Source of the DNA: CAWHQZ01 sp963831645
GTDB taxonomy: Bacteria; Pseudomonadota; Alphaproteobacteria; Rhizobiales; Aestuariivirgaceae
Assembly: GCA_963831645.1 (NCBI GenBank)
Contig: CAWHQZ010000009.1
Coordinates: 62,001-126,000 of the forward strand
DNA length: 64,000 nt
Direction: 5' to 3'
Shown here in pieces: positions 1 through 8,747 of the stretch. A program made the translations under genes and the position numbers. Positions within the stretch are counted from its first letter, which is position 1. Each line of letters starts with the position of its first letter. Under the pieces are notes generated by a model, which saw nothing but the letters and a program-made list of their open reading frames with translations, searched no databases and had not been told where the DNA came from.

Positions 1-2
1 TC

Positions 3-284
3 GGCGACTACCGCAGGAACTGGAAGATGCGTGCCAATATTCGTGTCCGCGCCACCACAAAGTCCCTGCGCGACATCTACCCCAACAGCGACCTCCCGGA
101 CCCGCGCTGGATGGAGATCCGCGAATTCATTTGTCCGGGGTGCGGCACGCTGCACGAGGTCGAAGCCTGCGCGCCGGGGTACCCAATCGTCCACGACTTC
201 GAGCCCGACCTGGAGGGTTTCTATCGCGACTGGCTCGGCCGTCCGCTCGAACCGGAAAGAGGCTCTGGTTCGTGGGCAGGGTAG
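3..284 (+). CDS. Acetone carboxylase gamma subunit-like protein (5' partial)
   Basis: The frame is open from the window edge, so the start lies upstream. The visible 93 codons carry a short zinc-ribbon-like segment (CPGCGTLHEVEA) followed by PGYPIVHDFEPDLEGFYRDW and a LGRPL ending, the pattern of the small gamma subunit of acetone/acetophenone-type ATP-dependent carboxylases. In that family the gamma subunit works with two large hydantoinase-like subunits, whose genes would be expected just upstream of the window. The end overlaps the next gene by 13 nt, suggesting translational coupling. Family assignment is from recognised motif pattern; the substrate is unknown. Confidence 0.72.
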   Translation, partial: GDYRRNWKMRANIRVRATTKSLRDIYPNSDLPDPRWMEIREFICPGCGTLHEVEACAPGYPIVHDFEPDLEGFYRDWLGRPLEPERGSGSWAG

Positions 285-1042
285 CAGGCAAGATCGCCCT
301 CGTTACCGGAGCCGGCATGGGGCTTGGCAGGGCTGCCTCTCTGCTTCTCGCTTCCGAAGGGGCGAAGGTCGTGGTCACCGACATCGATGCAGAGCACGGC
401 GCGGAGACGGTACGCCTCATCGAGGCTGATGGGGGCGAGAGCATTTGCCTGAGCCTCGACGTTTCCAGGCCCGATGACTGGCCGCCGGTAATGTCGGAGA
501 TAGAGCGCCGCTACGGAGGTCTCGACATCATGGTCAACAACGCCGGCATTGCCATTGCCAGGAATGTCGAAGAAACCAGCATGGAAGACTGGCGCAGAAC
601 CATGGCTGTCAATGCCGACGGAGTGTTCCTCGGCTGCAAGCACGCGATCCGGCTGATGAAACGGTCGGGCGGCGGATCGATCATCAATCTGTCCTCGATC
701 GACGGCATCGTCGGCGAAGCCGACCTCGCCGCCTATTGTGCGAGCAAGGGGGCTGTGCGCGCGTTTACCAAGGCCGTGGCGATTCATTGCGCCGAACAGC
801 GCTATGGTATTCGCAGCAATTCGATCCACCCGGGATACATCTGGACGCCTCAGACTGAGCGCTACCTCTTCGATCTGGGGCGGCTCGAGGAGCAGAAAGC
901 GAAAGCGGTGGCGCGCCACCCGATTGGCTCCCTCGGTGAGCCCGCCGATGTCGCTCACATGGTCCTGTACCTGGCATCGGACGAAGCGAAGTTCGTCACC
1001 GGCTCCGAGATGGTGATCGACGGCGGCTACCTCGCTGTTTGA
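272..1042 (+). CDS. SDR-family oxidoreductase
   Basis: Classical short-chain dehydrogenase of 256 residues, presumably an NAD(P)-dependent alcohol/ketone oxidoreductase in the cytoplasm. The nucleotide-binding TGxxxGxG (TGAGMGLG) is at 12-19, NNAG at 89-92, the catalytic Ser near 142 and YCASK at 155-159; the C-terminal VTGSEMVIDGGY is typical. The chosen GTG start at 272 is preceded by GGAAAGAGG at 254-262; a TTG at 131 would add 47 residues of non-SDR sequence. It overlaps the upstream carboxylase-like gene and precedes a sulfatase by 30 nt, so it is probably in the same operon. Substrate not determinable from sequence. Confidence 0.88.
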   Translation: MGRVAGKIALVTGAGMGLGRAASLLLASEGAKVVVTDIDAEHGAETVRLIEADGGESICLSLDVSRPDDWPPVMSEIERRYGGLDIMVNNAGIAIARNVEETSMEDWRRTMAVNADGVFLGCKHAIRLMKRSGGGSIINLSSIDGIVGEADLAAYCASKGAVRAFTKAVAIHCAEQRYGIRSNSIHPGYIWTPQTERYLFDLGRLEEQKAKAVARHPIGSLGEPADVAHMVLYLASDEAKFVTGSEMVIDGGYLAV

Positions 1043-1072
1043 GCCTGGGGTCAGCGCTGGGAGAAGTGGTTC

Positions 1073-2605
1073 ATGGCAAAGGTGAACCGGATATCCAAAC
1101 CTCCAAATATCCTCATCCTGATGGTGGACCAGCTCGGCGCTGCCGCCCTCGCGGCCTATGGCCACCCTCTCGTTGGATCCCCCAACATCGACGGGCTCGT
1201 CGAGCGCGGAACGGTGTTCGAGAACTGCTACACCAACTTTCCGCTTTGTGCGCCGGCCCGGCTAGCCTTCATGACGGGCAAGCTCTGCTCCAACATAGCA
1301 GCCTGGGACAACGCCGCCGCGCTGCCGCCGGATATTCCGACTTTTGCTCACTACTTGCGCCTCCTCGGGTACCGAACCTGTCTTTCGGGAAAGATGCACT
1401 TCATCGGCCCCGATCAACTGCACGGATTTGAGGAGAGGCTGACGACGGATATCTGTCCGTCCGACTTCAACTGGACCGCCGACTGGGACGATCCATGGCG
1501 CACCATGAACTGGTTCCACAGCATGAAGAATGTGCGGACCGCGGGCATCGCCGAGCGGTCGTTGCAGCAGGATTTCGACGAGGAGGTTTCGTACAACGCA
1601 TCGCGAAAGATTTTTGACTGGGCCCGCGATCCCGACAAGCGGCCGTTTCTGCTTGTCGCCTCGTTCACCCATCCCCACGATCCCTACGTCACCCCGCGGC
1701 GGTTCTGGGATATGTACCGTCACGACGACATCGGCTCGCCGCGCGTGCCTTTCATCCCGCCCGACAAGCGTGACGCCCACAGCCGCCGGCTCTGGGAGCA
1801 ATACGACCGCGGCGAATACGGCGTTACCGAAGAGCATGTGTTGAACGCGCGGCACGCCTACTACGGCAATATTTCCTACGTCGACGAGCGCATCGGCGAA
1901 GTCATCGATGCTCTCGTGCGTTCGAAGCTTCTCGACGACACGGTGATCATCTTTTGCGCCGACCATGGCGACATGCTCGGCGAGCGCGGACTGTGGTACA
2001 AGATGACGTTCTATGAGTGGTCCGCGCGCGTGCCGCTGGTCATGGCGGGACCAGAGGTACCGCGTGGCCGCAGGGTCAGCGTCAATTGTTCCCTCATCGA
2101 TATCCTTCCAACGCTTGTCGATCTGGCGTCCGGCCGCACCGCGACGGAGTATCCGGAGCCGATCGACGGCAACAGCCTTGTTCCTCTATTCAATGTCGAC
2201 GCTAATGACCGCGCGGCCGTCAGCGAGCTCCTTTCCGAAGGCGTCGCGGCTCCATACGTGATGTTGCGCACGGGCCGATACAAATTCAGCTATGTGCCGC
2301 ACGACCCGCCCCAGCTCTTCGATATGGAGACCGACCCCGACGAGCTGACAGACCTTTCCGCGAGCCCCGCTCATTCGTCGTTGCTGAAGGAACTTCAGGC
2401 CGAGATCGAGCGCCGCTGGGATATGCCACGGCTTACCGCAGAGATATTGCTCAGCCAGCGCCGCCGCCGGCTTGTCTACAAGGCGCTCTCCAAAGGCCGG
2501 GTCACCCCGTGGGATTTTCAGCCCATGCAGGACGCCTCGAGGCTCTACTACCGCGGCGCCAAACCCTATCATGAGGCCGAAGAGAGGGACCTCCTTCAAC
2601 CATGA
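1073..2605 (+). CDS. betC: Choline-sulfatase-like sulfatase
   Basis: Type I sulfatase of 510 residues hydrolysing a sulfate ester. The formylglycine motif C-x-P-x-R is CAPAR at residues 59-63, with metal-binding Asp near 19 (MVDQL) and ADHGD around 296-300 followed by MLGERGLWYKM, which is typical of choline-sulfatases. The C-terminus has the QRRRRLVYKAL and PWDFQP pattern of the choline-sulfatase C-terminal domain. No signal peptide is seen, as for cytoplasmic BetC. GGGAGAAG lies upstream of the ATG. It sits between two SDR genes and upstream of a betaine-type importer, which fits a quaternary-ammonium sulfate ester. The exact substrate is inference; the gene symbol is tentative. Confidence 0.82.
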   Translation: MAKVNRISKPPNILILMVDQLGAAALAAYGHPLVGSPNIDGLVERGTVFENCYTNFPLCAPARLAFMTGKLCSNIAAWDNAAALPPDIPTFAHYLRLLGYRTCLSGKMHFIGPDQLHGFEERLTTDICPSDFNWTADWDDPWRTMNWFHSMKNVRTAGIAERSLQQDFDEEVSYNASRKIFDWARDPDKRPFLLVASFTHPHDPYVTPRRFWDMYRHDDIGSPRVPFIPPDKRDAHSRRLWEQYDRGEYGVTEEHVLNARHAYYGNISYVDERIGEVIDALVRSKLLDDTVIIFCADHGDMLGERGLWYKMTFYEWSARVPLVMAGPEVPRGRRVSVNCSLIDILPTLVDLASGRTATEYPEPIDGNSLVPLFNVDANDRAAVSELLSEGVAAPYVMLRTGRYKFSYVPHDPPQLFDMETDPDELTDLSASPAHSSLLKELQAEIERRWDMPRLTAEILLSQRRRRLVYKALSKGRVTPWDFQPMQDASRLYYRGAKPYHEAEERDLLQP

Positions 2606-3432
2606 GCGCGACGTTGATGGGGCGCTCCGCGCTGGTGACAGGAGGGCTGTCCGGCATGGGCCTTGAGATCGCACACGCGCTCGCGAGCGCCGGCGCGGGG
2701 GTATCGGTCGGCTCTTACGTCGCCGCCTCCGCAACCAGACCGGACGATGCCGCCTACTATCCGGCGAGTGGCGAAATCGCAAAGGTCAAGGCTGATCTTG
2801 CGCGCCGGGGCGTCAAGGTATTTGCCGGCCACCTTGACGTACGCAGCAGCGAGGCAGTGTGTCGTTTCGTGACCGAGGCTGAAGCGGTGACCGGTCCCTT
2901 CGACATCCTCGTCAATGCCGCCGGCACCACCGCCGAACAGTCCGTCTGCGGTCATTCGGACGAGCTGTGGTCCAAAATTATCGAAACAAATCTTTCCGGC
3001 GCCTTCCACATGATCCGCGCCCTGCTGCCCGGCATGATCGAGCGCAAATGGGGACGGATCATCAACATCGGCTCCACTGCCGCTTCGGTCGGCTGGAAAG
3101 ACAACCCTGCCTATTGCGCATCCAAAGCGGGCCTTCTCGGCCTTACCCGGTGCGTAGCGCTCGAGGGTGCGGCTCACGGCGTCACCTGCGTCATGATCAG
3201 CCCGACATGGGTTGAAACACAACTGATGCGGCGAAACCTGGAGCAGGTTGTGAAACGCGAGGGTCGGGGTCGCAGCCTGTCCGACGCCATGGTGGAGATC
3301 GCCGAACAGAATCCGCAAAAGCGCATCATCCAGCCGCGCGAAATCGCTGCGCTAGCCGTCTTTCTGTGCGGAGAGGAGGCCAGGGGAATCACCATGGAGA
3401 ACATCCAGATCACCGGGGGCTCGCTGTGGTAG
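2602..3432 (+). CDS. SDR-family oxidoreductase, 3-hydroxybutyrate-dehydrogenase-like
   Basis: Second short-chain dehydrogenase of the operon, 276 residues. TGGLSGMG is at 13-20, catalytic Ser158, Tyr171 and Lys175 (YCASK), and a typical C-terminal TGGSLW. The long insertion after the Rossmann motif and the IRALLPGMIERKWGRIINIGS stretch resemble 3-hydroxybutyrate dehydrogenase-type SDRs. The ATG overlaps the sulfatase stop by 4 nt (ATGA), indicating translational coupling. It probably oxidises a hydroxylated product of the pathway, but the substrate is not shown by the sequence. Confidence 0.87.
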   Translation: MSATLMGRSALVTGGLSGMGLEIAHALASAGAGVSVGSYVAASATRPDDAAYYPASGEIAKVKADLARRGVKVFAGHLDVRSSEAVCRFVTEAEAVTGPFDILVNAAGTTAEQSVCGHSDELWSKIIETNLSGAFHMIRALLPGMIERKWGRIINIGSTAASVGWKDNPAYCASKAGLLGLTRCVALEGAAHGVTCVMISPTWVETQLMRRNLEQVVKREGRGRSLSDAMVEIAEQNPQKRIIQPREIAALAVFLCGEEARGITMENIQITGGSLW

Positions 3433-3524
3433 ATTCCCGCCCGGACAAGAAGATGAGATCGGTCTGGTGAGCATCACCGCTCGCCTTAGATCGGCAGGAA
3501 ACGTCAATGAAGGAGAATTGTGCC

Positions 3525-4460
3525 ATGCAATTGTCAAGTATCCTCACGTCCATCGTTTTCAGCATTGGCCTTGCGGGCGGCGCTGTCGCCGTACCAGCGG
3601 CCGAACTCGGCGCCAAAGACGAGCCGATCAAGCTCGCTATGCTGGAATGGACCGGCGCTCATGTGTCGACCCATGTCGCCGGTCAGTTGCTGGAAAAGCT
3701 CGGTTACAAGGTCGAATACGTCACAGCGGGCAACTTCCCGCAGTTCTCGGGTCTGGCAGACGGCTCGCTCAGTGCCTCCGTGGAAGTGTGGCTCAACAAC
3801 GTCGGCGACATCTACCCCAAGGTGCTCGAAGCCAAGCAGATCGAAAACGTCGGTCTTCTGAATCTCGAAACAAGGGAAGGCTGGATTTATCCCAAATACA
3901 TGGAACAGATCTGCCCGGGGCTTCCCGACTGGACCGCTCTGCAAAAGCCCGAATGCCTGCAGGCTCTTGCGACGCCCGACACCGCTCCGAAGGGCCGCTT
4001 CCTCGATTACCCGGCTGACTGGGGTTCAAGGGCATCGACTATCATTGCCGACAATGACCTGCAGCTAACTGCCATCCCGTCGGGTTCGGAAGGCGCGCTC
4101 GTAGCGGAGCTTGATTCCGCAACCGCCGCCAAGAAGCCGCTGCTGATGATGTTCTGGGGTCCCCACTATGCGCTCGCCCAGAACGAGGTCGGCTGGGTCA
4201 CCATGCCGCCGTGCAAGGTGGATGACAACGTGCACTGCATCAGGCCGCCGGACGTCGCCAAGATCGTGTGGTCCGGTTTTGGGCAGAAATGGCCTGCCGC
4301 GCTGGAACTGCTCAAACGACTGGAAATGGACGCCGAAGACCAGCAGGTCATGATGCTCAGGGTCGACAAGAAGGGCGAGAATCTCGATGCGGTCGTCAAG
4401 GAATGGATCGACAAGCACGAGGCGGTGTGGAAGCCTTGGGTCGACGCGGCCAAGAGCTGA
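3525..4460 (+). CDS. Glycine betaine/choline-type ABC transporter substrate-binding protein
   Basis: Periplasmic binding protein of the OpuAC/ProX family, 311 residues with an N-terminal signal peptide (about residues 1-25, cut near AVAVPA). The mature part starts IKLAMLEWTGAHVSTHVAGQ and contains WLNNVG, YPADWGSRAS and LMMFWGPHYAL; Trp-rich segments of this kind form the aromatic cage for quaternary ammonium ligands in this family. The ATG at 3525 is chosen because AAGGAG lies 9 nt before it; an in-frame ATG at 3507 has no such site. It is followed by an intrinsic hairpin and then the ATPase and permease genes. Confidence 0.88.
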   Translation: MQLSSILTSIVFSIGLAGGAVAVPAAELGAKDEPIKLAMLEWTGAHVSTHVAGQLLEKLGYKVEYVTAGNFPQFSGLADGSLSASVEVWLNNVGDIYPKVLEAKQIENVGLLNLETREGWIYPKYMEQICPGLPDWTALQKPECLQALATPDTAPKGRFLDYPADWGSRASTIIADNDLQLTAIPSGSEGALVAELDSATAAKKPLLMMFWGPHYALAQNEVGWVTMPPCKVDDNVHCIRPPDVAKIVWSGFGQKWPAALELLKRLEMDAEDQQVMMLRVDKKGENLDAVVKEWIDKHEAVWKPWVDAAKS

Positions 4461-4480
4461 AGCAGCGACACGAATGACGT

Positions 4481-4513
4481 GGGCGCCGCGATCTTTCGCG
4501 GCGTCCTTTTGTT
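4481..4513 (+). terminator. Hairpin with T-tract between binding-protein and ATPase genes (likely attenuator)
   Basis: GGGCGCCGCGA at 4481-4491 pairs with TCGCGGCGTCC at 4496-4506 (11 bp with one G-T pair), with a 4-nt loop, and is followed by TTTT at 4507-4510. It lies 20 nt after the binding-protein stop and 25 nt before the ATPase start, so it would terminate part of the transcription inside the operon. Confidence 0.75.
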
Positions 4514-4537
4514 GAGTAGCGATCACCAGAACGATCC

Positions 4538-5617
4538 ATGAGCGCCGTCGACAATTCGCGGGCAGTGAAGCTGACTTGCCGCAGCGTCTGGAAGGTCTAT
4601 GGCTCCAGGCCGGCTTTCTATTTCGACACCAAGGGGTACAAAATCGATCCGGCGGCTCTCGTCGAACGAATGCGCTCCGAAAAGCACATACCGGCGGTCG
4701 TCGACGCGACCTTCAGCGTCCATGCCGGCGAGATTTTCGTGATCATGGGGCTGTCCGGCTCAGGCAAGTCGACGCTCGTTCGCTGCCTGTCACGGCTCAT
4801 CGAGCCGAGCGCCGGCGAGATCGTGCTTGACGGCAAGGATCTCCTGAAAACCACCGACCGGGAGCTCGTCGAGCTCAGGCGGCACGCCATGGGCATGGTA
4901 TTTCAGAATTTCGGTCTGTTGCCCCACCTCGATGTGCTCGACAATGTCGCGTTTCCCTTGCGCATCCAGGGTCGGGCGCTGGCCGAGCGCCATAAACGCG
5001 CACAGGAAATGATTGCGCTCGTGGGGCTCGAGGGCAGGGAGGCCGCGTTCCCTCATGAACTTTCCGGCGGCCAGCAGCAGCGCGTGGGCATCGCGCGCTC
5101 GCTCGCCGTCGGGCCCGCGTTGTGGTTCCTGGACGAGCCGTTTTCGGCGCTCGATCCGCTGATCCGCAGGCAGATGCAGGACGAGTTCCTGAGACTGCAG
5201 CGCATGCTCAAGAAGACGATCGTCTTCATCACTCACGATATCGCCGAGGCGTTTCGTCTTGCCGACCGGATTGCGCTCATGCGCGAGGGAAGAATCATCC
5301 AGATCGGCCGGCCGGCCGATATCGTGCTGGCGCCCGCCGATGATTACGTCGCATCGTTTACCGAAGACGTGCCGCTCATCCGCGTAATCACGGCCCGCGA
5401 TCTCATTGAGCGGCAGGATGGGGATTGCGATATCGATCAAACTGGCTCGGAGAGCATTGGTATCGATACTGTCCTTGAGGACCTGGTGCCGCGCCTTGCG
5501 GCGGGGACCAGGGACTTTGCTGTAATCGATGCCGAGGGGCGCCGCGTCGGCACTGTTCACGCCAAATCGGCTCTAAAGGTGCTCGAGCGCGACCGGCGCC
5601 GCGGCGCGCGGCAATGA
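4538..5617 (+). CDS. Glycine betaine/proline-type ABC transporter ATP-binding protein
   Basis: ProV/OpuAA-type ATPase of 359 residues that powers the betaine-type importer at the inner membrane. Walker A GLSGSGKST is at 71-79, the ABC signature LSGGQQQR starts at 175, and Walker B LWFLDEP has Asp199-Glu200. The N-terminal extension before Walker A (VWKVYGSRP...) and a C-terminal single CBS-like segment after residue 300 (FAVIDAEGRRVGTV) are typical of this subfamily. The stop overlaps the permease start by 4 nt. No strong Shine-Dalgarno is seen before the ATG. Confidence 0.92.
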   Translation: MSAVDNSRAVKLTCRSVWKVYGSRPAFYFDTKGYKIDPAALVERMRSEKHIPAVVDATFSVHAGEIFVIMGLSGSGKSTLVRCLSRLIEPSAGEIVLDGKDLLKTTDRELVELRRHAMGMVFQNFGLLPHLDVLDNVAFPLRIQGRALAERHKRAQEMIALVGLEGREAAFPHELSGGQQQRVGIARSLAVGPALWFLDEPFSALDPLIRRQMQDEFLRLQRMLKKTIVFITHDIAEAFRLADRIALMREGRIIQIGRPADIVLAPADDYVASFTEDVPLIRVITARDLIERQDGDCDIDQTGSESIGIDTVLEDLVPRLAAGTRDFAVIDAEGRRVGTVHAKSALKVLERDRRRGARQ

Positions 5618-7713
5618 CGCTCGCACCCCTCGCCCCCGCCCTGACGCGTGTCCCCAGGATCGACGCGAGTTTTTGGCCATGGCTTGCCGGGCTGAGTTTC
5701 ATGTTCGTGTGCATTACCTTCAGAAACAGGGCGCCCTGGCTCGTCGACTACCCGAAGGATTGGGTTGTGCCGCTCGCGCCCTGGATCAATTGGCTGGCCG
5801 ACTGGTTCGTCTTCCTGCTGCAACCCTTTTTCCGAGCGACTGCTGCAGCGCTCGAAGCGCCCATGCGAACCATGCGGGCAGTTCTTGCCTGGCTTCCCTG
5901 GCCGGCGGTCATGCTGGCCGTCGTTGCAGTCGCCATGAGAGCAGGCGGCAGAAGGCTCGCTCTGTTTGCCATGGCGACGCTGACCTACATTCTGCTCGCC
6001 GGCTACTGGCGCGCGAGCATGAACACCCTGGCGCTGGTTTCGCTGGCAGTTCCGCTATCGGCGCTGCTCGGATTCCTGCTGGGCGTCCTCGGTTACCGGT
6101 TCGAGCGGGCGCGCCGCGTCATCGACGCCGCCCTCGACCTCATGCAGACCGTTCCCGCGTTCGCCTACCTCATACCGCTGCTGCTGCTGTTCGGGTTCGG
6201 GCCCGTTGTCGGTCTCATCGCCAGTGCCATCTATGCGCTGCCGCCCATGGTCCGCAACACCATGCTCGGCCTCGAGCTGGTGCCTCCAGCCATCAGCGAG
6301 TTGGGCACTATGAGCGGCTGCACGCCGATGCAGCGGTTTTGGCACGTCGAAGTCCCCGCTGCCATGCCTCAGCTACTCGTTGGCCTCAATCAGACGACAA
6401 ACGCGGCGCTGAGCATGGTGATCGTCGCCGCCATCATCGGCGGCTTCGAGGATATCGGCTGGGAGGTCCTCTCGTCCATGCGCAAAGCCGAGTTCGGCCA
6501 GAGCCTGCTGTCGGGTCTCGTTATCGCACTGCTCGCCATACTCATCGACCGCATCATGCTGGGATTTGTTGAAGCTCACCGGCGCAGCGGTCCGGTCACT
6601 GCGCGGCCGCGCGGCCGGTACTTCTGGTACCTGATTGCAGGTCTGCTTGCCGCCGGCATGGTGCTGGCGCTCGTGGCGCCGGGCGGCCGCATGCCGATGC
6701 CTGACGCCAGCGCCCGCGTGGGCATAAGCGTTCTCAATGAGGCACTGCTTGGCCTCGTCCGCGACCATGCCAATAGGCTGGAAGCGATCAAGAACGGCGT
6801 GCTGTATGGCCTGATGCTGCCGCTCCGCATAGGCATCAGCGGTTCGGCGTCGCCGGCGATTTGGGGATTTAGCCTGACGCCCGGGCTCAAGCTCGCGTAC
6901 GTGACGCTTCTGCTCGCAGTAGCTGGGGTACTTGCCATCCGCTTGAGCTGGCGACAGGCTGTCGCCGCCATAGTCGCAGGCACCATCCTGTTCTATGGGT
7001 TTCTTGGTTTCCCGTGGCCCGCATTTATCGTGCTCGTCGGGCTTCTCGCCTATGATGCCGGCGGAGCCCGCGTTGCGGCCTTTTCCGTCTCCGGGCTTGT
7101 GTTCATCCTGCTGACCGGCCTGTGGACGCCGTTCATGCAGTCGGCTTACCTGTGCGCGCTGGCCGTTCTTCTGTGCATCGTCATTGGTGGCGGCCTCGGG
7201 CTTTGGGCGGCCCACAGCGATCGCGTCTCCGCCGTTTTACGTCCGATCGCAGACGCTCTCCAGACCATGCCGCAGTTTGTCTTTCTCATTCCGGCGCTCA
7301 TGTTCTTCAAAGTCGGAGACTTCACCGCCCTCATCGCGGTCATGCTCTACGCGATCGTGCCGCCCATCCGTTACGTTGAGCACGGCATTCGCAACGTTCG
7401 TCCCGATGTGGTCGAGGCCGCCCGGCAGATGGGCGCCACACCGGGCCAGCTGCTGTGGCAGGTGAAGCTGCCGCTGGCGCTTCCTGTCGTCATGCTCGGC
7501 ATCAATCAGACGATCATGGCCGCGCTGTCGATGCTTGCCATAGCCGCCCTGGTCGGCACGCGTGACCTAGGCCAGCAGGTCTATGTGGCGCTCGGCAAGG
7601 CTGATGCCGGCTTGGGTCTCATCGCAGGACTGTCGATCGCCCTGGTCGCGATGATCTCCGATCGCATCATTCAAAGCTGGTCACGCCAACGACAGCGCGA
7701 GCCTTCTCGCTAG
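5614..7713 (+). CDS. Glycine betaine-type ABC permease, tandem fusion of two permease domains
   Basis: Inner-membrane component of 699 residues, about twice the length of ProW. Two binding-protein-dependent permease domains are in tandem: the first carries the EAA-like loop around residues 220-260 (SELGTMSGCTPMQRFWHVEVP), the second repeats it near 605-630 (EAARQMGATPGQLLWQVKLP). Each is surrounded by several hydrophobic segments, and a linker near 345-440 joins them. The fusion would supply both permease halves from one chain. It overlaps the ATPase gene by 4 nt and ends the operon. Confidence 0.88.
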   Translation: MTLAPLAPALTRVPRIDASFWPWLAGLSFMFVCITFRNRAPWLVDYPKDWVVPLAPWINWLADWFVFLLQPFFRATAAALEAPMRTMRAVLAWLPWPAVMLAVVAVAMRAGGRRLALFAMATLTYILLAGYWRASMNTLALVSLAVPLSALLGFLLGVLGYRFERARRVIDAALDLMQTVPAFAYLIPLLLLFGFGPVVGLIASAIYALPPMVRNTMLGLELVPPAISELGTMSGCTPMQRFWHVEVPAAMPQLLVGLNQTTNAALSMVIVAAIIGGFEDIGWEVLSSMRKAEFGQSLLSGLVIALLAILIDRIMLGFVEAHRRSGPVTARPRGRYFWYLIAGLLAAGMVLALVAPGGRMPMPDASARVGISVLNEALLGLVRDHANRLEAIKNGVLYGLMLPLRIGISGSASPAIWGFSLTPGLKLAYVTLLLAVAGVLAIRLSWRQAVAAIVAGTILFYGFLGFPWPAFIVLVGLLAYDAGGARVAAFSVSGLVFILLTGLWTPFMQSAYLCALAVLLCIVIGGGLGLWAAHSDRVSAVLRPIADALQTMPQFVFLIPALMFFKVGDFTALIAVMLYAIVPPIRYVEHGIRNVRPDVVEAARQMGATPGQLLWQVKLPLALPVVMLGINQTIMAALSMLAIAALVGTRDLGQQVYVALGKADAGLGLIAGLSIALVAMISDRIIQSWSRQRQREPSR

Positions 7714-7722
7714 GCCAGAATT

Positions 7723-7742
7723 GCGCCCCATCAGTGGGGCGC
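7723..7742. terminator. Possible bidirectional hairpin between convergent genes
   Basis: GCGCCCCA at 7723-7730 and TGGGGCGC at 7735-7742 form an 8-bp stem with a 4-nt loop between the permease stop and the end of the convergent LysR gene. There is no good T-tract on either side, so this is a weak terminator call. Confidence 0.4.
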
Positions 7743-8627
7743 TTCGCCGGCGACCTCCGAGAAAAGCCAGTCCCGGAAAACTTTGATCTTGTGCCGCTGA
7801 ATGGCACGCGGGGGATAGACCACGTAGTAGGCCAATTCCGCGGGCAGGCGGACGGCGAACGGCCGCAACAGACGGCCGTTGGCGATATCATCAGCCACGA
7901 GCGGGCTTCGACCCAACGCCACGCCTTCGCCCTGTATTGCCGCCTGAACCACGTGGTCCGAGGAATGAAACTTGGGACCCCGATGAGGGTCGACACCTTC
8001 TACCCCTGCCGTCTTCAGCCACATCGCCCAGTCGACATGGAAGTCGTCGTGGATGAGAGTGTGGTACTTCAGATCGGCCGGCGTGGACAGCGGCAACGGT
8101 CCCTCCAGAAGTTTCGGGCTGCACACCGGCGATATATCTTCCTCCAGAAGCAACTCCGCCTTAAGTCCTGAATATCTCCCGCGGCCATAACGGATACCGA
8201 TCTCGATTCCGTCGGTGACGAAGTCGGCGAGCCGTTCCGAAGTCGACAGGCGCACGTCGATGCCGTCGTGGGCGCGCCGAAAGCGGAAAAGCCTCGGCAC
8301 GAGCCATTTCGCAGCGAAGGCGTCAAGAGTGCTCACATTGAGCGTTCCCGAGGATTGATGCCCCGTCATGGCGACGGTGGCCGCCGCGAGGCGATCGAGG
8401 GTTTCGCGAACCTCCGCGGCATAGGATGAGCCGATCGGCGTAAGGGTAACTGAACGGGTGGCGCGCACGAACAACTGGATGCCGAGACGCTCCTCGAGAT
8501 GGCGCACCGCCCGGCTGACAGCGCCATGGGTCACGTGGAGCTCGTCGGCCGCCTTGGAAAAGCTGAGGTGACGGGCAGCGGCCTCGAAGCTCGGCAGTGA
8601 ATTGAGCGGCGGCAGACTGCGGGGCAT
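7731..8627 (-). CDS. LysR-family transcriptional regulator (GcvA-like)
   Basis: DNA-binding regulator of 298 residues. The N-terminal winged helix-turn-helix occupies about residues 1-65 (LPSFEAAARHLSFSKAADELHVTHGAVSRAVRHLEERLG), followed by a two-lobed effector domain. The N-terminal pattern PLNSLPSFEAAARHLSFSKAA is that of GcvA-type regulators. It is divergent from two small DUF1127 genes, with a dyad resembling a LysR operator in the shared intergenic region. It is convergent with the betaine operon and might regulate either neighbour; the effector is unknown. Confidence 0.9.
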   Translation of the reverse strand: MPRSLPPLNSLPSFEAAARHLSFSKAADELHVTHGAVSRAVRHLEERLGIQLFVRATRSVTLTPIGSSYAAEVRETLDRLAAATVAMTGHQSSGTLNVSTLDAFAAKWLVPRLFRFRRAHDGIDVRLSTSERLADFVTDGIEIGIRYGRGRYSGLKAELLLEEDISPVCSPKLLEGPLPLSTPADLKYHTLIHDDFHVDWAMWLKTAGVEGVDPHRGPKFHSSDHVVQAAIQGEGVALGRSPLVADDIANGRLLRPFAVRLPAELAYYVVYPPRAIQRHKIKVFRDWLFSEVAGEAPH

Positions 8628-8702
8628 TTGGGGAAAGTCTCTATGTGTGAGCTTTGATCACCAATATCATCTAAATTACTCGTTTGTCAGCAGCAGAATT
8701 GC

Positions 8703-8725
8703 GTTCTACATTCTCGAAATAGAAC
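8703..8725. promoter_or_regulatory. Candidate LysR operator dyad
   Basis: GTTCTA-N11-TAGAAC is a perfect interrupted dyad with the T-N11-A core expected for LysR-type regulators, in the 120-bp region between the divergent LysR gene and the first DUF1127 gene, 22 nt before the latter's start. A nested ATTCTCGAAAT near-palindrome lies inside it. Confidence 0.5.
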
Positions 8726-8747
8726 CACATTCACATGGAGATAAGCG

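Noticed and set aside
131..271. TTG start giving the first SDR a 47-residue extension
   Set aside because: The extension is Arg-rich and lies in the upstream gene in another frame; the GTG at 272 has a good ribosome site and the usual SDR start.
6373..7215. A 280-codon minus-strand frame within the permease gene
   Set aside because: Very polar composition and no recognisable domain; antisense shadow of the permease.
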